Source of the DNA: an uncultured Spirochaeta sp.
GTDB lineage: Bacteria > Spirochaetota > Spirochaetia > DTKZ01
Assembly (NCBI GenBank): GCA_937140905.1
Contig: CAKZQO010000134.1
Location: 1 to 44,368 of the forward strand
DNA length: 44,368 bases
Direction of reading: 5' to 3'
Under the pieces are notes generated by a model. It saw nothing but the letters and a program-made list of their open reading frames with translations, was not told where the DNA came from and did not search any database. The position numbers and the translations under genes are program-made. Below, one piece after another: positions 1-7,778 of the stretch (the first letter of the stretch is position 1; the number at the start of each line of letters is the position of its first letter).

Positions 1-17
1 TCCAGTATAGTAAATCC

Positions 18-986
18 ATGCGGATTGCCTACATTCTGTCCATTAGTTTTGGATCCGTCCTTGTGGGGTACATCCTGCAACGGGTATCCTCATTTTCCCT
101 GGAGCGACAGTTCCTTTCCCCTAGAGTCCTTTCCGATCGGCTAAAGCAGATAGCGGTGATGGTTCTCCTTCCTCTGGCCGCCATCAGTTCTCTCTGGAGC
201 TTTGCCCCCGCATCGGGAAAACTGGCCCTATTCTCCCTTTTGGGAGCGATGTCCCTCTTTCTCGGAGGGTTGGCCGCGATATTCTGCATCCGCTGGTTTC
301 GCATAGAACCCTATCGTGCAGGGTCCTTCTTTTCCAGTAGCATGTTCTACAACATCAGCGCTCTCGCTGCCTTCATCGCCTTTGTCCTGTACGGGGAAGA
401 GGGGTTTGCCTATATCCAGATCTATGCCCTGTTCGAGCAGCCCCTCTACTACACCCTTGGGTTTCCCTTGAGTTATGCGATCAGCAAAGCAGACCTCCAC
501 TCCTTTCGATTCCATCCCCGGATTTTGCTGGAAAAGAAAGTCGCCTTCTTTCCCCTTGGAGCGGTCCTGATCGGGACCCTCCTTCGGTTATCTGGGATCC
601 CCAAACCGCAATTCATGTACCAACTTTCCCACATCCTGGTTCCAGTTATCACCGTTTTCTTTGGTTTGGCCATAGGGCTAACTCTAAAGATCGGAGCCAT
701 CGGTCAATACCGGAAGGAGATCCTCCTAGTGCACCTCATCAAATTCCTCTTCGTGCCCGCATGCCTGATCCCCTTGGGGATCCTCCTAGGATTTGGGTCT
801 ATCCGGGGTGGTTTACCCTTAAAAACCCTCGTGATCGTGTCCTTTTCTCCCGTAGCGTTCCTGGCCGCTATCCCTCCTGCCATCTATGGATTCGACGTGG
901 ATCTGGCCAACTCTACCTGGCTTACCACAACTATTTCGTACATGGTTCTATTGCCCGGGATCCTGTTCCTGGCGACTCATATCTGA
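18..986 (+). CDS. AEC (auxin efflux carrier) family transporter
   Basis: A 322-residue, almost wholly hydrophobic protein with about ten predicted membrane segments. The first segment (residues 4-22) and the last third, with a DLANSTWLTTT stretch before the final helix, fit AEC-family secondary carriers, which move organic acids or similar anions across the inner membrane. The substrate cannot be read from sequence. The reading frame is open to the window edge with no in-frame stop upstream and no clear ribosome binding site in the 17 visible bases, so an earlier start outside the window is possible. I favour ATG 18 because the first membrane helix follows directly, as is usual in the family. 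The next gene, a Crp-type regulator, follows after 61 bases and has its own promoter. Confidence 0.75.
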   Translation: MRIAYILSISFGSVLVGYILQRVSSFSLERQFLSPRVLSDRLKQIAVMVLLPLAAISSLWSFAPASGKLALFSLLGAMSLFLGGLAAIFCIRWFRIEPYRAGSFFSSSMFYNISALAAFIAFVLYGEEGFAYIQIYALFEQPLYYTLGFPLSYAISKADLHSFRFHPRILLEKKVAFFPLGAVLIGTLLRLSGIPKPQFMYQLSHILVPVITVFFGLAIGLTLKIGAIGQYRKEILLVHLIKFLFVPACLIPLGILLGFGSIRGGLPLKTLVIVSFSPVAFLAAIPPAIYGFDVDLANSTWLTTTISYMVLLPGILFLATHI

Positions 987-1005
987 GGGTTGATAGAACT
1001 AACCC

Positions 1006-1034
1006 TGGACACCCAACCAGCCGAACTCTATAAT
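1006..1034 (+). promoter_or_regulatory. sigma70-like promoter for the Crp/Fnr-type gene
   Basis: A -35 box TGGACA (1006-1011), a 17-base spacer and a perfect -10 TATAAT (1029-1034). The -10 ends 13 bases before the ATG at 1048, so a start point about 7 bases downstream would leave only a 6-8 base leader. No Shine-Dalgarno sequence is visible there. Confidence 0.55.
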
Positions 1035-1047
1035 TAGCGTAGAAAGT

Positions 1048-1674
1048 ATGAGTGATAACCTTCTGTTCGATAAATACGGGCACGTCATTCCAGCAGGCAC
1101 TGTGATCTTCCGGGAAGGGGATGAGGGAAACGAAATGTTCATCATCCAAGAGGGGAAGGTCAAGATTAGTAAGTCCATCGGGAACAAGGATCATGTGCTA
1201 GCCATACTGGGAAAAGGGGACTTTTTCGGGGAAATGGCTATCGTAAACCGGATCCGCCGTACCGCCACAGCCCAGACCGTTACAGACACCCACCTATTGG
1301 CCTTTGACCGGCAGGGCTTCCGGAGCATGATCGAGAAGAACTCCAAAATCGCGATGAACATCATCGACAAGCTTTGTCGGCGACTTCAGCAAGCGAACAT
1401 GCAAATCCAGCAGTTGAAACGAAAGAACGCTCCTGCCCTCATCGCTCTACATCTGGTGTATGCCTTTGAAGGGGCATCACAGGACTCTATACCTTTCGAC
1501 AAGACCCTAGAAGAAATCTCCCTTTCCCTCGAGATGCCTCTACAGGAAGTGGAAGGTATCGTGCAACGGATGGAAACAGAAGGCATACTAAAGAAGGAAG
1601 GGAAGTCCCTTCTTTTAGTAAATCCCCAGACCTTGCGGGAAAGAGCAGGTACTGCATCGGAAACTCAGAGTTGA
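1048..1674 (+). CDS. Crp/Fnr-family cyclic-nucleotide-binding regulator
   Basis: 208 residues. Residues 10-120 form a cyclic-nucleotide-binding beta-roll. The phosphate-binding cassette reads GDFFGEMAIVNRIRRTATA in two overlapping parts, with the Gly61-Glu62 pair and Arg71-Thr72 expected to hold ribose and cyclic phosphate, so it probably binds a cNMP. A long C-helix (about 98-126) leads to a C-terminal region (130-195) with winged-helix character (EEISLSLEMPLQEVEGIVQRM), a probable DNA-binding domain though divergent from E. coli CRP. It is flanked by an AEC transporter and glmS, both on the plus strand. A strong promoter sits immediately upstream and leaves almost no leader. Target genes cannot be inferred. 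Confidence 0.85.
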   Translation: MSDNLLFDKYGHVIPAGTVIFREGDEGNEMFIIQEGKVKISKSIGNKDHVLAILGKGDFFGEMAIVNRIRRTATAQTVTDTHLLAFDRQGFRSMIEKNSKIAMNIIDKLCRRLQQANMQIQQLKRKNAPALIALHLVYAFEGASQDSIPFDKTLEEISLSLEMPLQEVEGIVQRMETEGILKKEGKSLLLVNPQTLRERAGTASETQS

Positions 1675-1698
1675 CTGCGGTAGAATCTTTACTAGAAA
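1671..1698 (+). promoter_or_regulatory. candidate promoter for glmS
   Basis: TTGACT (1671-1676), 16-base spacer, TAGAAA (1693-1698). It overlaps the stop codon of the preceding regulator gene and leaves a leader of about 65 bases before the glmS ATG at 1771. The leader shows only a weak 6-bp stem near 1726-1745 and nothing resembling the glmS ribozyme core. Confidence 0.35.
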
Positions 1699-1770
1699 AA
1701 CGAAGGGCAGTCTTCCTGTATAGGAGGGCTCTAAGAAGCTCTCGAGATTAAACAGAATAGAGGCTAAGGT

Positions 1771-3597
1771 ATGTGCGGAATCATCGGATACTGTGGACCC
1801 GGAAATACGGTAGATATCCTTGTGGAAGCTCTGAAACGGATGGAATACCGGGGGTATGACTCGGCTGGGATCGCGGTAGGCGATTATACGGGCACCCTTA
1901 CCGTGGTGAAGCGAAAAGGAAAGATCGCAGACTTGCAGAAGGTCATCCCTTCCACCCTCAATGGTTCCTATGGGATCGGGCATACTCGGTGGGCGACTCA
2001 TGGGGAAGTGAACGATATCAACGCCCATCCTCATCTGAACTGCGCGGGAGACATCGCCATCGCTCATAATGGAATCATCGAGAACTACGCGGCATTGAAA
2101 GGGAAACTCATATCAGAGGGACACGTGTTTCGATCGGAAACGGACTCCGAGGTGATTGCCCATCTAGTTTCCACCTTCTATGAAGGGGATCTGGAACTGG
2201 CGGTAAAGAAAACCATCAAACTTCTGAAGGGTACCTACGGAATCGTCTGTATCCATGCGAAAGAACCTAACAAGATCGTGGGCGCCCGGAACGGTTCTCC
2301 CCTCATTCTGGGAATTGGAAACAAGGAAATGTTCCTTGCCTCAGATGTCACCGCCATGATCGCTTACACGAAACAGGTGATCTACCTGGAAGACGGGAAT
2401 GTGGTAACCATTACCCCTGACGGGTACAAACTGACCGACGGAACGGACAAGATCCTGGATCGCAAAATAGACTACATTTCCTGGGAACTGCAGGAAATCG
2501 AGAAAGACGGGTACACCCACTTCATGGAGAAAGAAATCTTCGAACAGCCGGAGTCCATCAAGCGGGCCATGCAGGGTCGTATCGACAAGGAGTACATGAC
2601 GGCCAAGTTCGGCGGTCTCAACATGACGAACCGGGAACTCCTAGCCGTAGAACGAATCAAGATCATCGCCGCGGGCACTTCCTATCACGCGGGGCTGGTA
2701 GCTTCCTACTTGTTGGAATCCGTAGCTCGGATCCCTGCGTCTGCAGAACTGGCCTCTGAGTTGCGGTACCGTAACCCCATCGTAGAGCGAAACACCCTCT
2801 ATTTCGCCGTTTCCCAGTCGGGCGAAACAGCAGACACCCTCTATGCCATGCGGGAACTGAAACGCAAAGGCGCCCGGGTACTCGGGATCTGCAATGTGGT
2901 TGGATCTACCATTCCCCGGGAGTCGGATGGGGGTATCTATATTCACTCGGGGCCAGAGATCGCGGTAGCCTCCACAAAGGCCTTTACCAGTCAGCTGGCC
3001 GTGTTCTATCTATTCACCCTCCTCATTGCCCGGATGCGGGACATGTCGTATGAAATGGGAAAAGCTTTCATCCAGCACCTGGAAGAGTTGCCCCAGTTGA
3101 TCGCTAAAACCCTGCAAACGAACTCCCACGTGAAGAATCTGGCAAAAAAGTACTCCATCTATCCGAACTTTCTCTTCTTGGGAAGGGGGCTAAACTATCC
3201 AGTAGCCCTGGAAGGCGCTCTAAAATTGAAGGAAATCTCCTACATCCATGCGGAAGGGTACAGCGCCGCGGAAATCAAGCACGGTCCCATTGCTCTCATC
3301 AACGAAAACACCCCCAGCGTGTTCCTGGTTCCCGATGACATGTTGCGGGAGAAAGTCATATCCAACATGAAGGAAGTGAAGGCGCGGAAAGGGAAAGTGA
3401 TAGCCCTTGCCGTGGAAGGGGACGAAGAGGTAGCCCGGATTGCAGACGACTGCATCTTCATCCCTTCCACCCATGAGTTACTGTACCCCTTCTTGATGGT
3501 GGTACCTCTACAACTGTTTGCCTACCATTGCGCCCTGGAGTTGGGTCATAACGTGGATCAACCCCGGAATCTCGCGAAAAGCGTAACGGTGGAATGA
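1771..3597 (+). CDS. glmS: glutamine--fructose-6-phosphate aminotransferase (isomerizing)
   Basis: 608 residues, the usual GlmS length. It makes glucosamine-6-phosphate from fructose-6-phosphate and glutamine, the first committed step to UDP-GlcNAc for peptidoglycan and lipid sugars, in the cytoplasm. The protein begins MCGIIGYCG: Cys2 becomes the N-terminal nucleophile of the class-II glutaminase domain (about 1-240; GHTRWATHG and AHNGIIENY are diagnostic). Two SIS sugar-isomerase domains follow (about 285-430 and 455-590; SQSGETADT and the ELGHNVDQPRNLAKSVTVE C-terminus are canonical). AGAGG lies 7 bases before the ATG. The stop codon overlaps the start of the next gene (ATGA), so that gene is probably translationally coupled. 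Confidence 0.97.
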   Translation: MCGIIGYCGPGNTVDILVEALKRMEYRGYDSAGIAVGDYTGTLTVVKRKGKIADLQKVIPSTLNGSYGIGHTRWATHGEVNDINAHPHLNCAGDIAIAHNGIIENYAALKGKLISEGHVFRSETDSEVIAHLVSTFYEGDLELAVKKTIKLLKGTYGIVCIHAKEPNKIVGARNGSPLILGIGNKEMFLASDVTAMIAYTKQVIYLEDGNVVTITPDGYKLTDGTDKILDRKIDYISWELQEIEKDGYTHFMEKEIFEQPESIKRAMQGRIDKEYMTAKFGGLNMTNRELLAVERIKIIAAGTSYHAGLVASYLLESVARIPASAELASELRYRNPIVERNTLYFAVSQSGETADTLYAMRELKRKGARVLGICNVVGSTIPRESDGGIYIHSGPEIAVASTKAFTSQLAVFYLFTLLIARMRDMSYEMGKAFIQHLEELPQLIAKTLQTNSHVKNLAKKYSIYPNFLFLGRGLNYPVALEGALKLKEISYIHAEGYSAAEIKHGPIALINENTPSVFLVPDDMLREKVISNMKEVKARKGKVIALAVEGDEEVARIADDCIFIPSTHELLYPFLMVVPLQLFAYHCALELGHNVDQPRNLAKSVTVE

Positions 3598-4136
3598 AAT
3601 TCCCTCTTCGCACCCCCGCGCTTTTTCTAAGTTTTCTTCTCGTCTGGTCAACCAGCAGTCCCATCAAGTTGGACTCCCAAGCGACAAAAACGCCCCCTCA
3701 ATCGGAGAACCAAAAATCAGGGCAAAGTCCGGAACTGAAGGGTACCCCAAAAGACGAGAAGAGAGCTGTGTTCGTGGAAGGACCCATCCTGGGTAGAGGA
3801 CTCCCCTACCTTAGCGTCAACGCCATTCCCTACGAGCTGGGGAAATACCTGTATCGGGGTTCCGTCATAGAGGTGTATTTCATCCGTAGCTTGATACCCG
3901 TGTTGGAATCCTGGGTTCCTAACCGGTGCGGAGCCACTACGTTCTTTCTGGTAAAGGCAGACAGTCCAGAGGCTTTGATGGCCCTCTCCCCCCTGGGATT
4001 CAGCGTTCTCTTCGTAATATCTGCCGAACCCTGGCGTTGCCAGCTCCTGGAACCTCTATGGAACCGGATTTCCAGCTTCTATCAGAACCTAGGCCCTGGT
4101 GAACCTCCGTTCCCCGCATTTGTGGAAACGCAATAG
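3594..4136 (+). CDS. exported protein of unknown function
   Basis: 180 residues, family not recognised. The N-terminus (two basic residues, then a hydrophobic run to about residue 22 ending near STSSP) looks like a Sec signal peptide with no lipobox cysteine. Residues 25-55 are a low-complexity Gln/Lys/Pro/Glu linker, followed by a compact region (about 57-170) with two cysteines (in NRCGATTFF and PWRCQLLEP) that could form a periplasmic disulfide. The ATG overlaps the glmS stop by 4 bases, indicating coupling to glmS and perhaps an envelope role. It could be a lineage-specific periplasmic protein. Confidence 0.65.
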   Translation: MKFPLRTPALFLSFLLVWSTSSPIKLDSQATKTPPQSENQKSGQSPELKGTPKDEKRAVFVEGPILGRGLPYLSVNAIPYELGKYLYRGSVIEVYFIRSLIPVLESWVPNRCGATTFFLVKADSPEALMALSPLGFSVLFVISAEPWRCQLLEPLWNRISSFYQNLGPGEPPFPAFVETQ

Positions 4137-4205
4137 GGTATTCGGAAGCCGCAGCCCCATTTTTCCCCTTTTCAGAACCAAAAGAAAAGCGCCGATGTTA
4201 GAAGT

Positions 4206-5384
4206 ATGAAGAAGATCCTGACAGGAGTCCTGTTTGGGGTTTGCTGCCTTCTTGTAGTCGTGACCACGGGGATTACAGAGGAGCCTAAAACTGAAGCTCC
4301 CCGTTCAGAGGGCACCTCTGCGGAAGGGGAACCCGAAGACCTCACATTAACGCAGAAAGATCTACGGATAGAACTCAGTCTCGAAGGAGGATACCACCTC
4401 TGGATCAAGAAAAAACCTGGCATAGGTTCAGTTCTTCTCACCGAATCCACCGAAGATCCCGCTCGCAAGGTAGCTAGTTATGCTTACCGGGCAAAATCCT
4501 ATAACCCCTACAATGGGGACGAGATACGAATCCTTAATGGTCAACCCCTCCTTCCCGGTCCTGGTCGGTATTTTCTGGTAGATTCCACTCCAGAACCCGA
4601 TGAAGTTTTTGGCCTAGCGTTCCATATCTTCGTACCTTACGTGCTGGAATACGGGTATCCGTGGAGTCGGCAGGGAGAGATGGAAGTCGTGGATGGAACC
4701 TTCCTCAACATACGAGCCTTTGCGAAACCACATGCGGATTACACGGGACCCTTCAAAGACAACCCCTTCGTGTTTCGAATCCTCCAGCGTTCCATCCCGT
4801 TACCAAAAACAGAAAAAATCATGCCCGACGTGAAAGAGGAGTTCTCCAAGATCACGGAGGAAACCAAGGGGGAGACCTTCGAATCCACCGGCGAGAAGGA
4901 CATGATCGACAAGATTGCCGCCATCATGGACAAGCAAAAGGGAAAAACCCTCGATATGGTGATCGCCTTGGACACAACTCAGAGCATGGAAGATGATATC
5001 CCTCATATCCGTAAACTCTTAGTTCCCATGGTAGCGGAACGGATCAAAGGATTCGATAAGATTCGAATCGGACTAACCTTATACCGGGATTATTTCGAAG
5101 AATACCTGACCCGTTCTTTACCCTTTACCAGTGATCTAAACCAACTCCAGAGAATGGTGGACTCCGTACGAGTAGCGGGAGGAAGGGATATTCCCGAAGC
5201 GGTACATGAAGCCATCTACGCGGCCATACATAATTACAAGTGGGAAGCGGAAAGCCGGGCGATTATCGTGATTGGAGACGCTCCTCCGCATCCCATTCCC
5301 CGTGGGGAAATAACCGAAGCCATGGTGAAGCGGGACGCAGAAGCAAAGAATATCCTGGTCTATACGATCATTCTCCCCCACTAA
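4206..5384 (+). CDS. exported von Willebrand factor A domain protein
   Basis: 392 residues. Residues 1-24 form a signal peptide. Residues 45-205 form a beta-rich N-terminal region of unknown fold. Residues 248-390 form a vWA domain with a metal-ion-dependent adhesion site: the DTTQS motif at 256-260 and later acidic residues in GGRDIPEA (Asp328) and GDAPP (Asp358). vWA domains bind protein partners through a divalent cation, so this is probably a periplasmic or surface interaction or assembly factor; no partner is evident. It ends 8 bases from the convergent TPR lipoprotein gene. The start is supported by the signal peptide; a Shine-Dalgarno sequence is weak (AGAAG). Confidence 0.8.
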   Translation: MKKILTGVLFGVCCLLVVVTTGITEEPKTEAPRSEGTSAEGEPEDLTLTQKDLRIELSLEGGYHLWIKKKPGIGSVLLTESTEDPARKVASYAYRAKSYNPYNGDEIRILNGQPLLPGPGRYFLVDSTPEPDEVFGLAFHIFVPYVLEYGYPWSRQGEMEVVDGTFLNIRAFAKPHADYTGPFKDNPFVFRILQRSIPLPKTEKIMPDVKEEFSKITEETKGETFESTGEKDMIDKIAAIMDKQKGKTLDMVIALDTTQSMEDDIPHIRKLLVPMVAERIKGFDKIRIGLTLYRDYFEEYLTRSLPFTSDLNQLQRMVDSVRVAGGRDIPEAVHEAIYAAIHNYKWEAESRAIIVIGDAPPHPIPRGEITEAMVKRDAEAKNILVYTIILPH

Positions 5385-5392
5385 GTAGGACC

Positions 5393-5827
5393 TTATGGAT
5401 TGGGAGTTTTCCCTCGAGGAGTAGATTGTTCCTGGATCTTTCTCAAGACTTTTTCCGCCAGGACTTTCGGCCATTGGGGAACGGAAAGGGGATTCTCAAA
5501 CTTTTTGTAGGTATCCAACAGCTCTTCGAAGAGCTTCTTCGATTCGGCATACTGTTCCTTTTTGTAGAGGATAAAGGCGATTTCGTACCGAGCGGCCAGC
5601 ACATTGGGCAGGTCATTCGGATACCGTTCGAGGAAGGTTCTATAGTAGATCAATGCGTTGTCCCAGCGGTAGTTGTCCGATTCCTCCTGGGCCCGCTGGA
5701 AGAATTGCATGGGAGTCAATCCTTCCGGAATCACCGGGGGAGTAGAACTACAGGAATTGAGAGCCCATAGAAGCATGAACAGGATTCCTAGAAAACGCCA
5801 CACTCTTCCGGAACATAAAAACCGCAT
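5393..5827 (-). CDS. TPR-containing lipoprotein
   Basis: 144 residues. A hydrophobic signal (residues 9-24) ends in a lipobox-like LNSC, so Cys26 should be lipidated by Lgt, whose gene is at 35 kb. The mature part has about two tetratricopeptide repeats (ALIYYRTFLERYPND; ARYEIAFILYKKEQYAESKKLFEELL), a helical scaffold for protein interaction in the periplasm. AGGA lies 9 bases before the ATG. The gene stands alone, convergent with the vWA gene and divergent from the M20 hydrolase gene. Confidence 0.75.
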   Translation of the reverse strand: MRFLCSGRVWRFLGILFMLLWALNSCSSTPPVIPEGLTPMQFFQRAQEESDNYRWDNALIYYRTFLERYPNDLPNVLAARYEIAFILYKKEQYAESKKLFEELLDTYKKFENPLSVPQWPKVLAEKVLRKIQEQSTPRGKTPNP

Positions 5828-5866
5828 GATTTGGATCCTACCATAATTCCATAGGTCCTAGCAAGG

Positions 5867-5896
5867 TTGACTTTACCCTATTGTTCCAGGCATAGT
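5867..5896 (+). promoter_or_regulatory. candidate promoter for the M20 amidohydrolase gene
   Basis: TTGACT (5867-5872), an 18-base spacer and CATAGT (5891-5896), 19 bases before the ATG at 5916. It lies in the 88-base divergent gap shared with the TPR lipoprotein gene. The -10 match is only moderate. Confidence 0.3.
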
Positions 5897-5915
5897 ACAA
5901 GGAACGGAACAGAGC

Positions 5916-7244
5916 ATGCCTAGACTCATTGAAAGCACGAAACAGAGAATTGAAGAAATTTTTTCTCAACTGGAAAAGATCGGAAATCTAGGATCCTCCC
6001 GAGAAGAAGGATTTACCCGAGCCGCCTGGTCTAACGAGGAAACCAGAGGCATGGAGGTGATCCAACGGATCGCGGAAAAAGCAGGAATGAAATCCTACTG
6101 GGATGGGGTTGGGAACCTGTTTCTCTCTACTCCGGTAGGAGCTTCGGAAACTGTCCAGGTGGGTTCGCACCTGGATACCGTGCCTCATGGGGGAAACTAC
6201 GATGGAGCAGCCGGCATCGTGGCAGGCTTGGATGCCATTCTCCAGCTGCGTCCCATGTGGGAGAAACTGAAACGTCGGTTGGAACTGGTAATTTGGCGTG
6301 GGGAAGAGTCCGCTTGTTACGGCGCCGTGTGCAAGGGAAGCCAAGCCGCCTTCGGGTTGAACGATCCATCCATTCTGGGTAGAACCTACCTCGGGCAAAC
6401 CCTGGAAGAAGCGATAAAATCCCAGGGATTCGACCCTTCCTATATTCAGGAACGAAAGCCCACCCTTGATCAGAGTCGGATCGATAGCATCGCGGCACAC
6501 CTGGAACTCCACATTGAACAGGCTAAGCGCCTCGAAACCGACGGGATTCCCATCGGCGTGGTATCCAGCATCCGGGGTACCATCCGCCTCCGGGTAGAAG
6601 TCCAAGGCGAAGCGAACCATTCCGGGGGCACCCCCATGGGAATCCGGTACCGAAAAGACGCCAATCTCGCCATGGCCTATATGCAAGTGGCTCTCCATGA
6701 AGAGTGCACCTACGCCCTGGAGAAAGGGTTCGATATCGTTCAAACCGTGGGGGTCATCAATGCCGATGAGGATTACAACAAGAAAAATCCCCTAGTATGG
6801 GAGAACGCTCTCACAAAGGTTAGTCCTTTTGGGTACTTTACCCTCGATGTGCGAAGCAACGACCCCCGGTTCTTGCCAAACTATCTGAAAACTGCCGAAG
6901 AAATTATCCGAAAGAAAGCAGAACGATACAACGTGGAGGTACGGATCGAGCGGCTCCTGTCCCTAGAACCCGTAGAACGACTGGATCCTACTGTGCAGGG
7001 GATACTGGAAAGTGCCTGTAGGGATCTCAAGATCCCCTACCTGGTAATGCCCAGCGGAGCCTTGCATGACGCGGCCGTGGTTGCAGGAGTCCGCAAAAGC
7101 AATGGGACTTCCATTCCCGTGGGCATGCTCTTCATACCCTGTAAGGACGGGATCAGTCATAACCCCGCTGAGTTCGCCTCTAGCCAGGATATCGCTCGAG
7201 GAGCCGTGGTTTTATCCAACGCCTTGTATAGGCTGGCAAGATAG
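5916..7244 (+). CDS. M20-family amidohydrolase (allantoate amidohydrolase / N-carbamoyl amino acid hydrolase type)
   Basis: 442 residues, full length for the hydantoinase/carbamoylase branch of peptidase family M20. These cytoplasmic dimetal enzymes cleave N-carbamoyl or ureido groups (allantoate, ureidoglycolate, N-carbamoyl amino acids). Metal-site motifs are present in order: SHLDTVPHGG (His85), NYDG (Asp96), GEESACYG (Glu130/131), HLELHIEQ (His199), GALHDAAVVA and GISHNPAEF (His415). The dimerisation insert (about 218-330) is present. Two usual positions differ: HIEQG is HIEQA, and the Ser after the IFVP-like strand is Cys (LFIPCKDG). The exact substrate is open. It is monocistronic, and its 3' end faces pyrD across the A+T-rich cassette. 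Confidence 0.85.
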   Translation: MPRLIESTKQRIEEIFSQLEKIGNLGSSREEGFTRAAWSNEETRGMEVIQRIAEKAGMKSYWDGVGNLFLSTPVGASETVQVGSHLDTVPHGGNYDGAAGIVAGLDAILQLRPMWEKLKRRLELVIWRGEESACYGAVCKGSQAAFGLNDPSILGRTYLGQTLEEAIKSQGFDPSYIQERKPTLDQSRIDSIAAHLELHIEQAKRLETDGIPIGVVSSIRGTIRLRVEVQGEANHSGGTPMGIRYRKDANLAMAYMQVALHEECTYALEKGFDIVQTVGVINADEDYNKKNPLVWENALTKVSPFGYFTLDVRSNDPRFLPNYLKTAEEIIRKKAERYNVEVRIERLLSLEPVERLDPTVQGILESACRDLKIPYLVMPSGALHDAAVVAGVRKSNGTSIPVGMLFIPCKDGISHNPAEFASSQDIARGAVVLSNALYRLAR

Positions 7245-7410
7245 AGAGACTCGTGGTTGGCGATAAAAGGGAATAGAAAACTTGTTAGGAATTGAAAGCG
7301 ACAAAAAATAAGATCCGTCATGGGAAGCAATCTTGGCAAGTAATATCTTAGATAGAAAACTACCCCTCTAGTGTACATATTTCTATATCCAATGAAAAGG
7401 AGGGAAAAAT

Positions 7411-7689
7411 TTAAAGCCTATTTTGATATTTATTAGCTTTTCTCCATTTTGCTTGATATTGCTGAGTAACAAAAAAGACTTTGACGTCGGCTTGGTATTC
7501 CTGGTTGACCCAAAATATCTTTGAGGAGGCACGATATTCTTGATCTACATAGAACCAATTTGCATCACCTTGTGCTTGATACTCTTGATTCACAACATAA
7601 ACAGTAAGATCTGCTTGGTGTTCTTGTGATACTTTAAATACCTTTACTGTTGCACGATAAGGTTGATCTACAACAAATATTTTCGCAAT
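7411..7689 (-). CDS. small six-repeat protein, septoil-knot / DUF6150-like, apparent ATT start
   Basis: Reading from ATT at 7689 gives 92 residues beginning (I/M)AKIFVVDQPYRA and made of six copies of a 12-15 residue unit, roughly K-[IV]-[FY]-x-V-x-Q-x-Y-x-A, ending AKWRKANKYQNRL. This is the pattern I know from DUF6150 / 7(1) septoil-knot proteins, whose repeats form a small knotted beta structure of unknown function. No ATG exists at the expected place: a perfect AAAGGAGG (7698-7705) lies 8 bases before ATT GCG AAA, exactly where homologues would have ATG GCG AAA. Either ATT is the start codon, or the start was lost and a weak internal GTG (7593) is used, which would drop two and a half repeats. 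No signal peptide is present. The nuclease gene lies upstream. Confidence 0.7.
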   Translation of the reverse strand: MAKIFVVDQPYRATVKVFKVSQEHQADLTVYVVNQEYQAQGDANWFYVDQEYRASSKIFWVNQEYQADVKVFFVTQQYQAKWRKANKYQNRL

Positions 7690-7697
7690 TATTAAAA

Positions 7698-7705
7698 CCT
7701 CCTTT
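7698..7705 (-). promoter_or_regulatory. strong Shine-Dalgarno sequence that fixes the ATT start
   Basis: AAAGGAGG on the minus strand, 8 bases before the ATT codon at 7689-7687. It is one of the best ribosome binding sites in the window and has no ATG, GTG or TTG in the right frame at usable distance. An ATA codon lies 5 bases away in the same frame. Confidence 0.7.
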
Positions 7706-7723
7706 CATTATATTAACTTTTCA

Positions 7724-7753
7724 AGTATATGCTATCGATAAAGCAGGGTACAA
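7724..7753 (-). promoter_or_regulatory. candidate promoter for the six-repeat protein gene
   Basis: On the minus strand TTGTAC (7753-7748), an 18-base spacer and TATACT (7729-7724). A transcript would start near 7717 and carry the AAAGGAGG site about 12 bases from its 5' end. Confidence 0.45.
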
Positions 7754-7778
7754 TAATCTATCACAATATTTTATCTCT

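Noticed and set aside
1675-1770. Possible glmS ribozyme in the glmS leader
   Set aside because: The leader is under 100 bases and shows only a weak 6-bp stem. The conserved ribozyme core and pseudoknots are not recognisable.
5988-6743. A 251-codon minus-strand open frame opposite the M20 gene
   Set aside because: Mirror frame of conserved M20 motifs; no start signal.
7390-7410. AAAAGGAGGG on the plus strand as a ribosome binding site for a small gene
   Set aside because: No start codon follows at a usable distance and the frames close quickly; at most a remnant.
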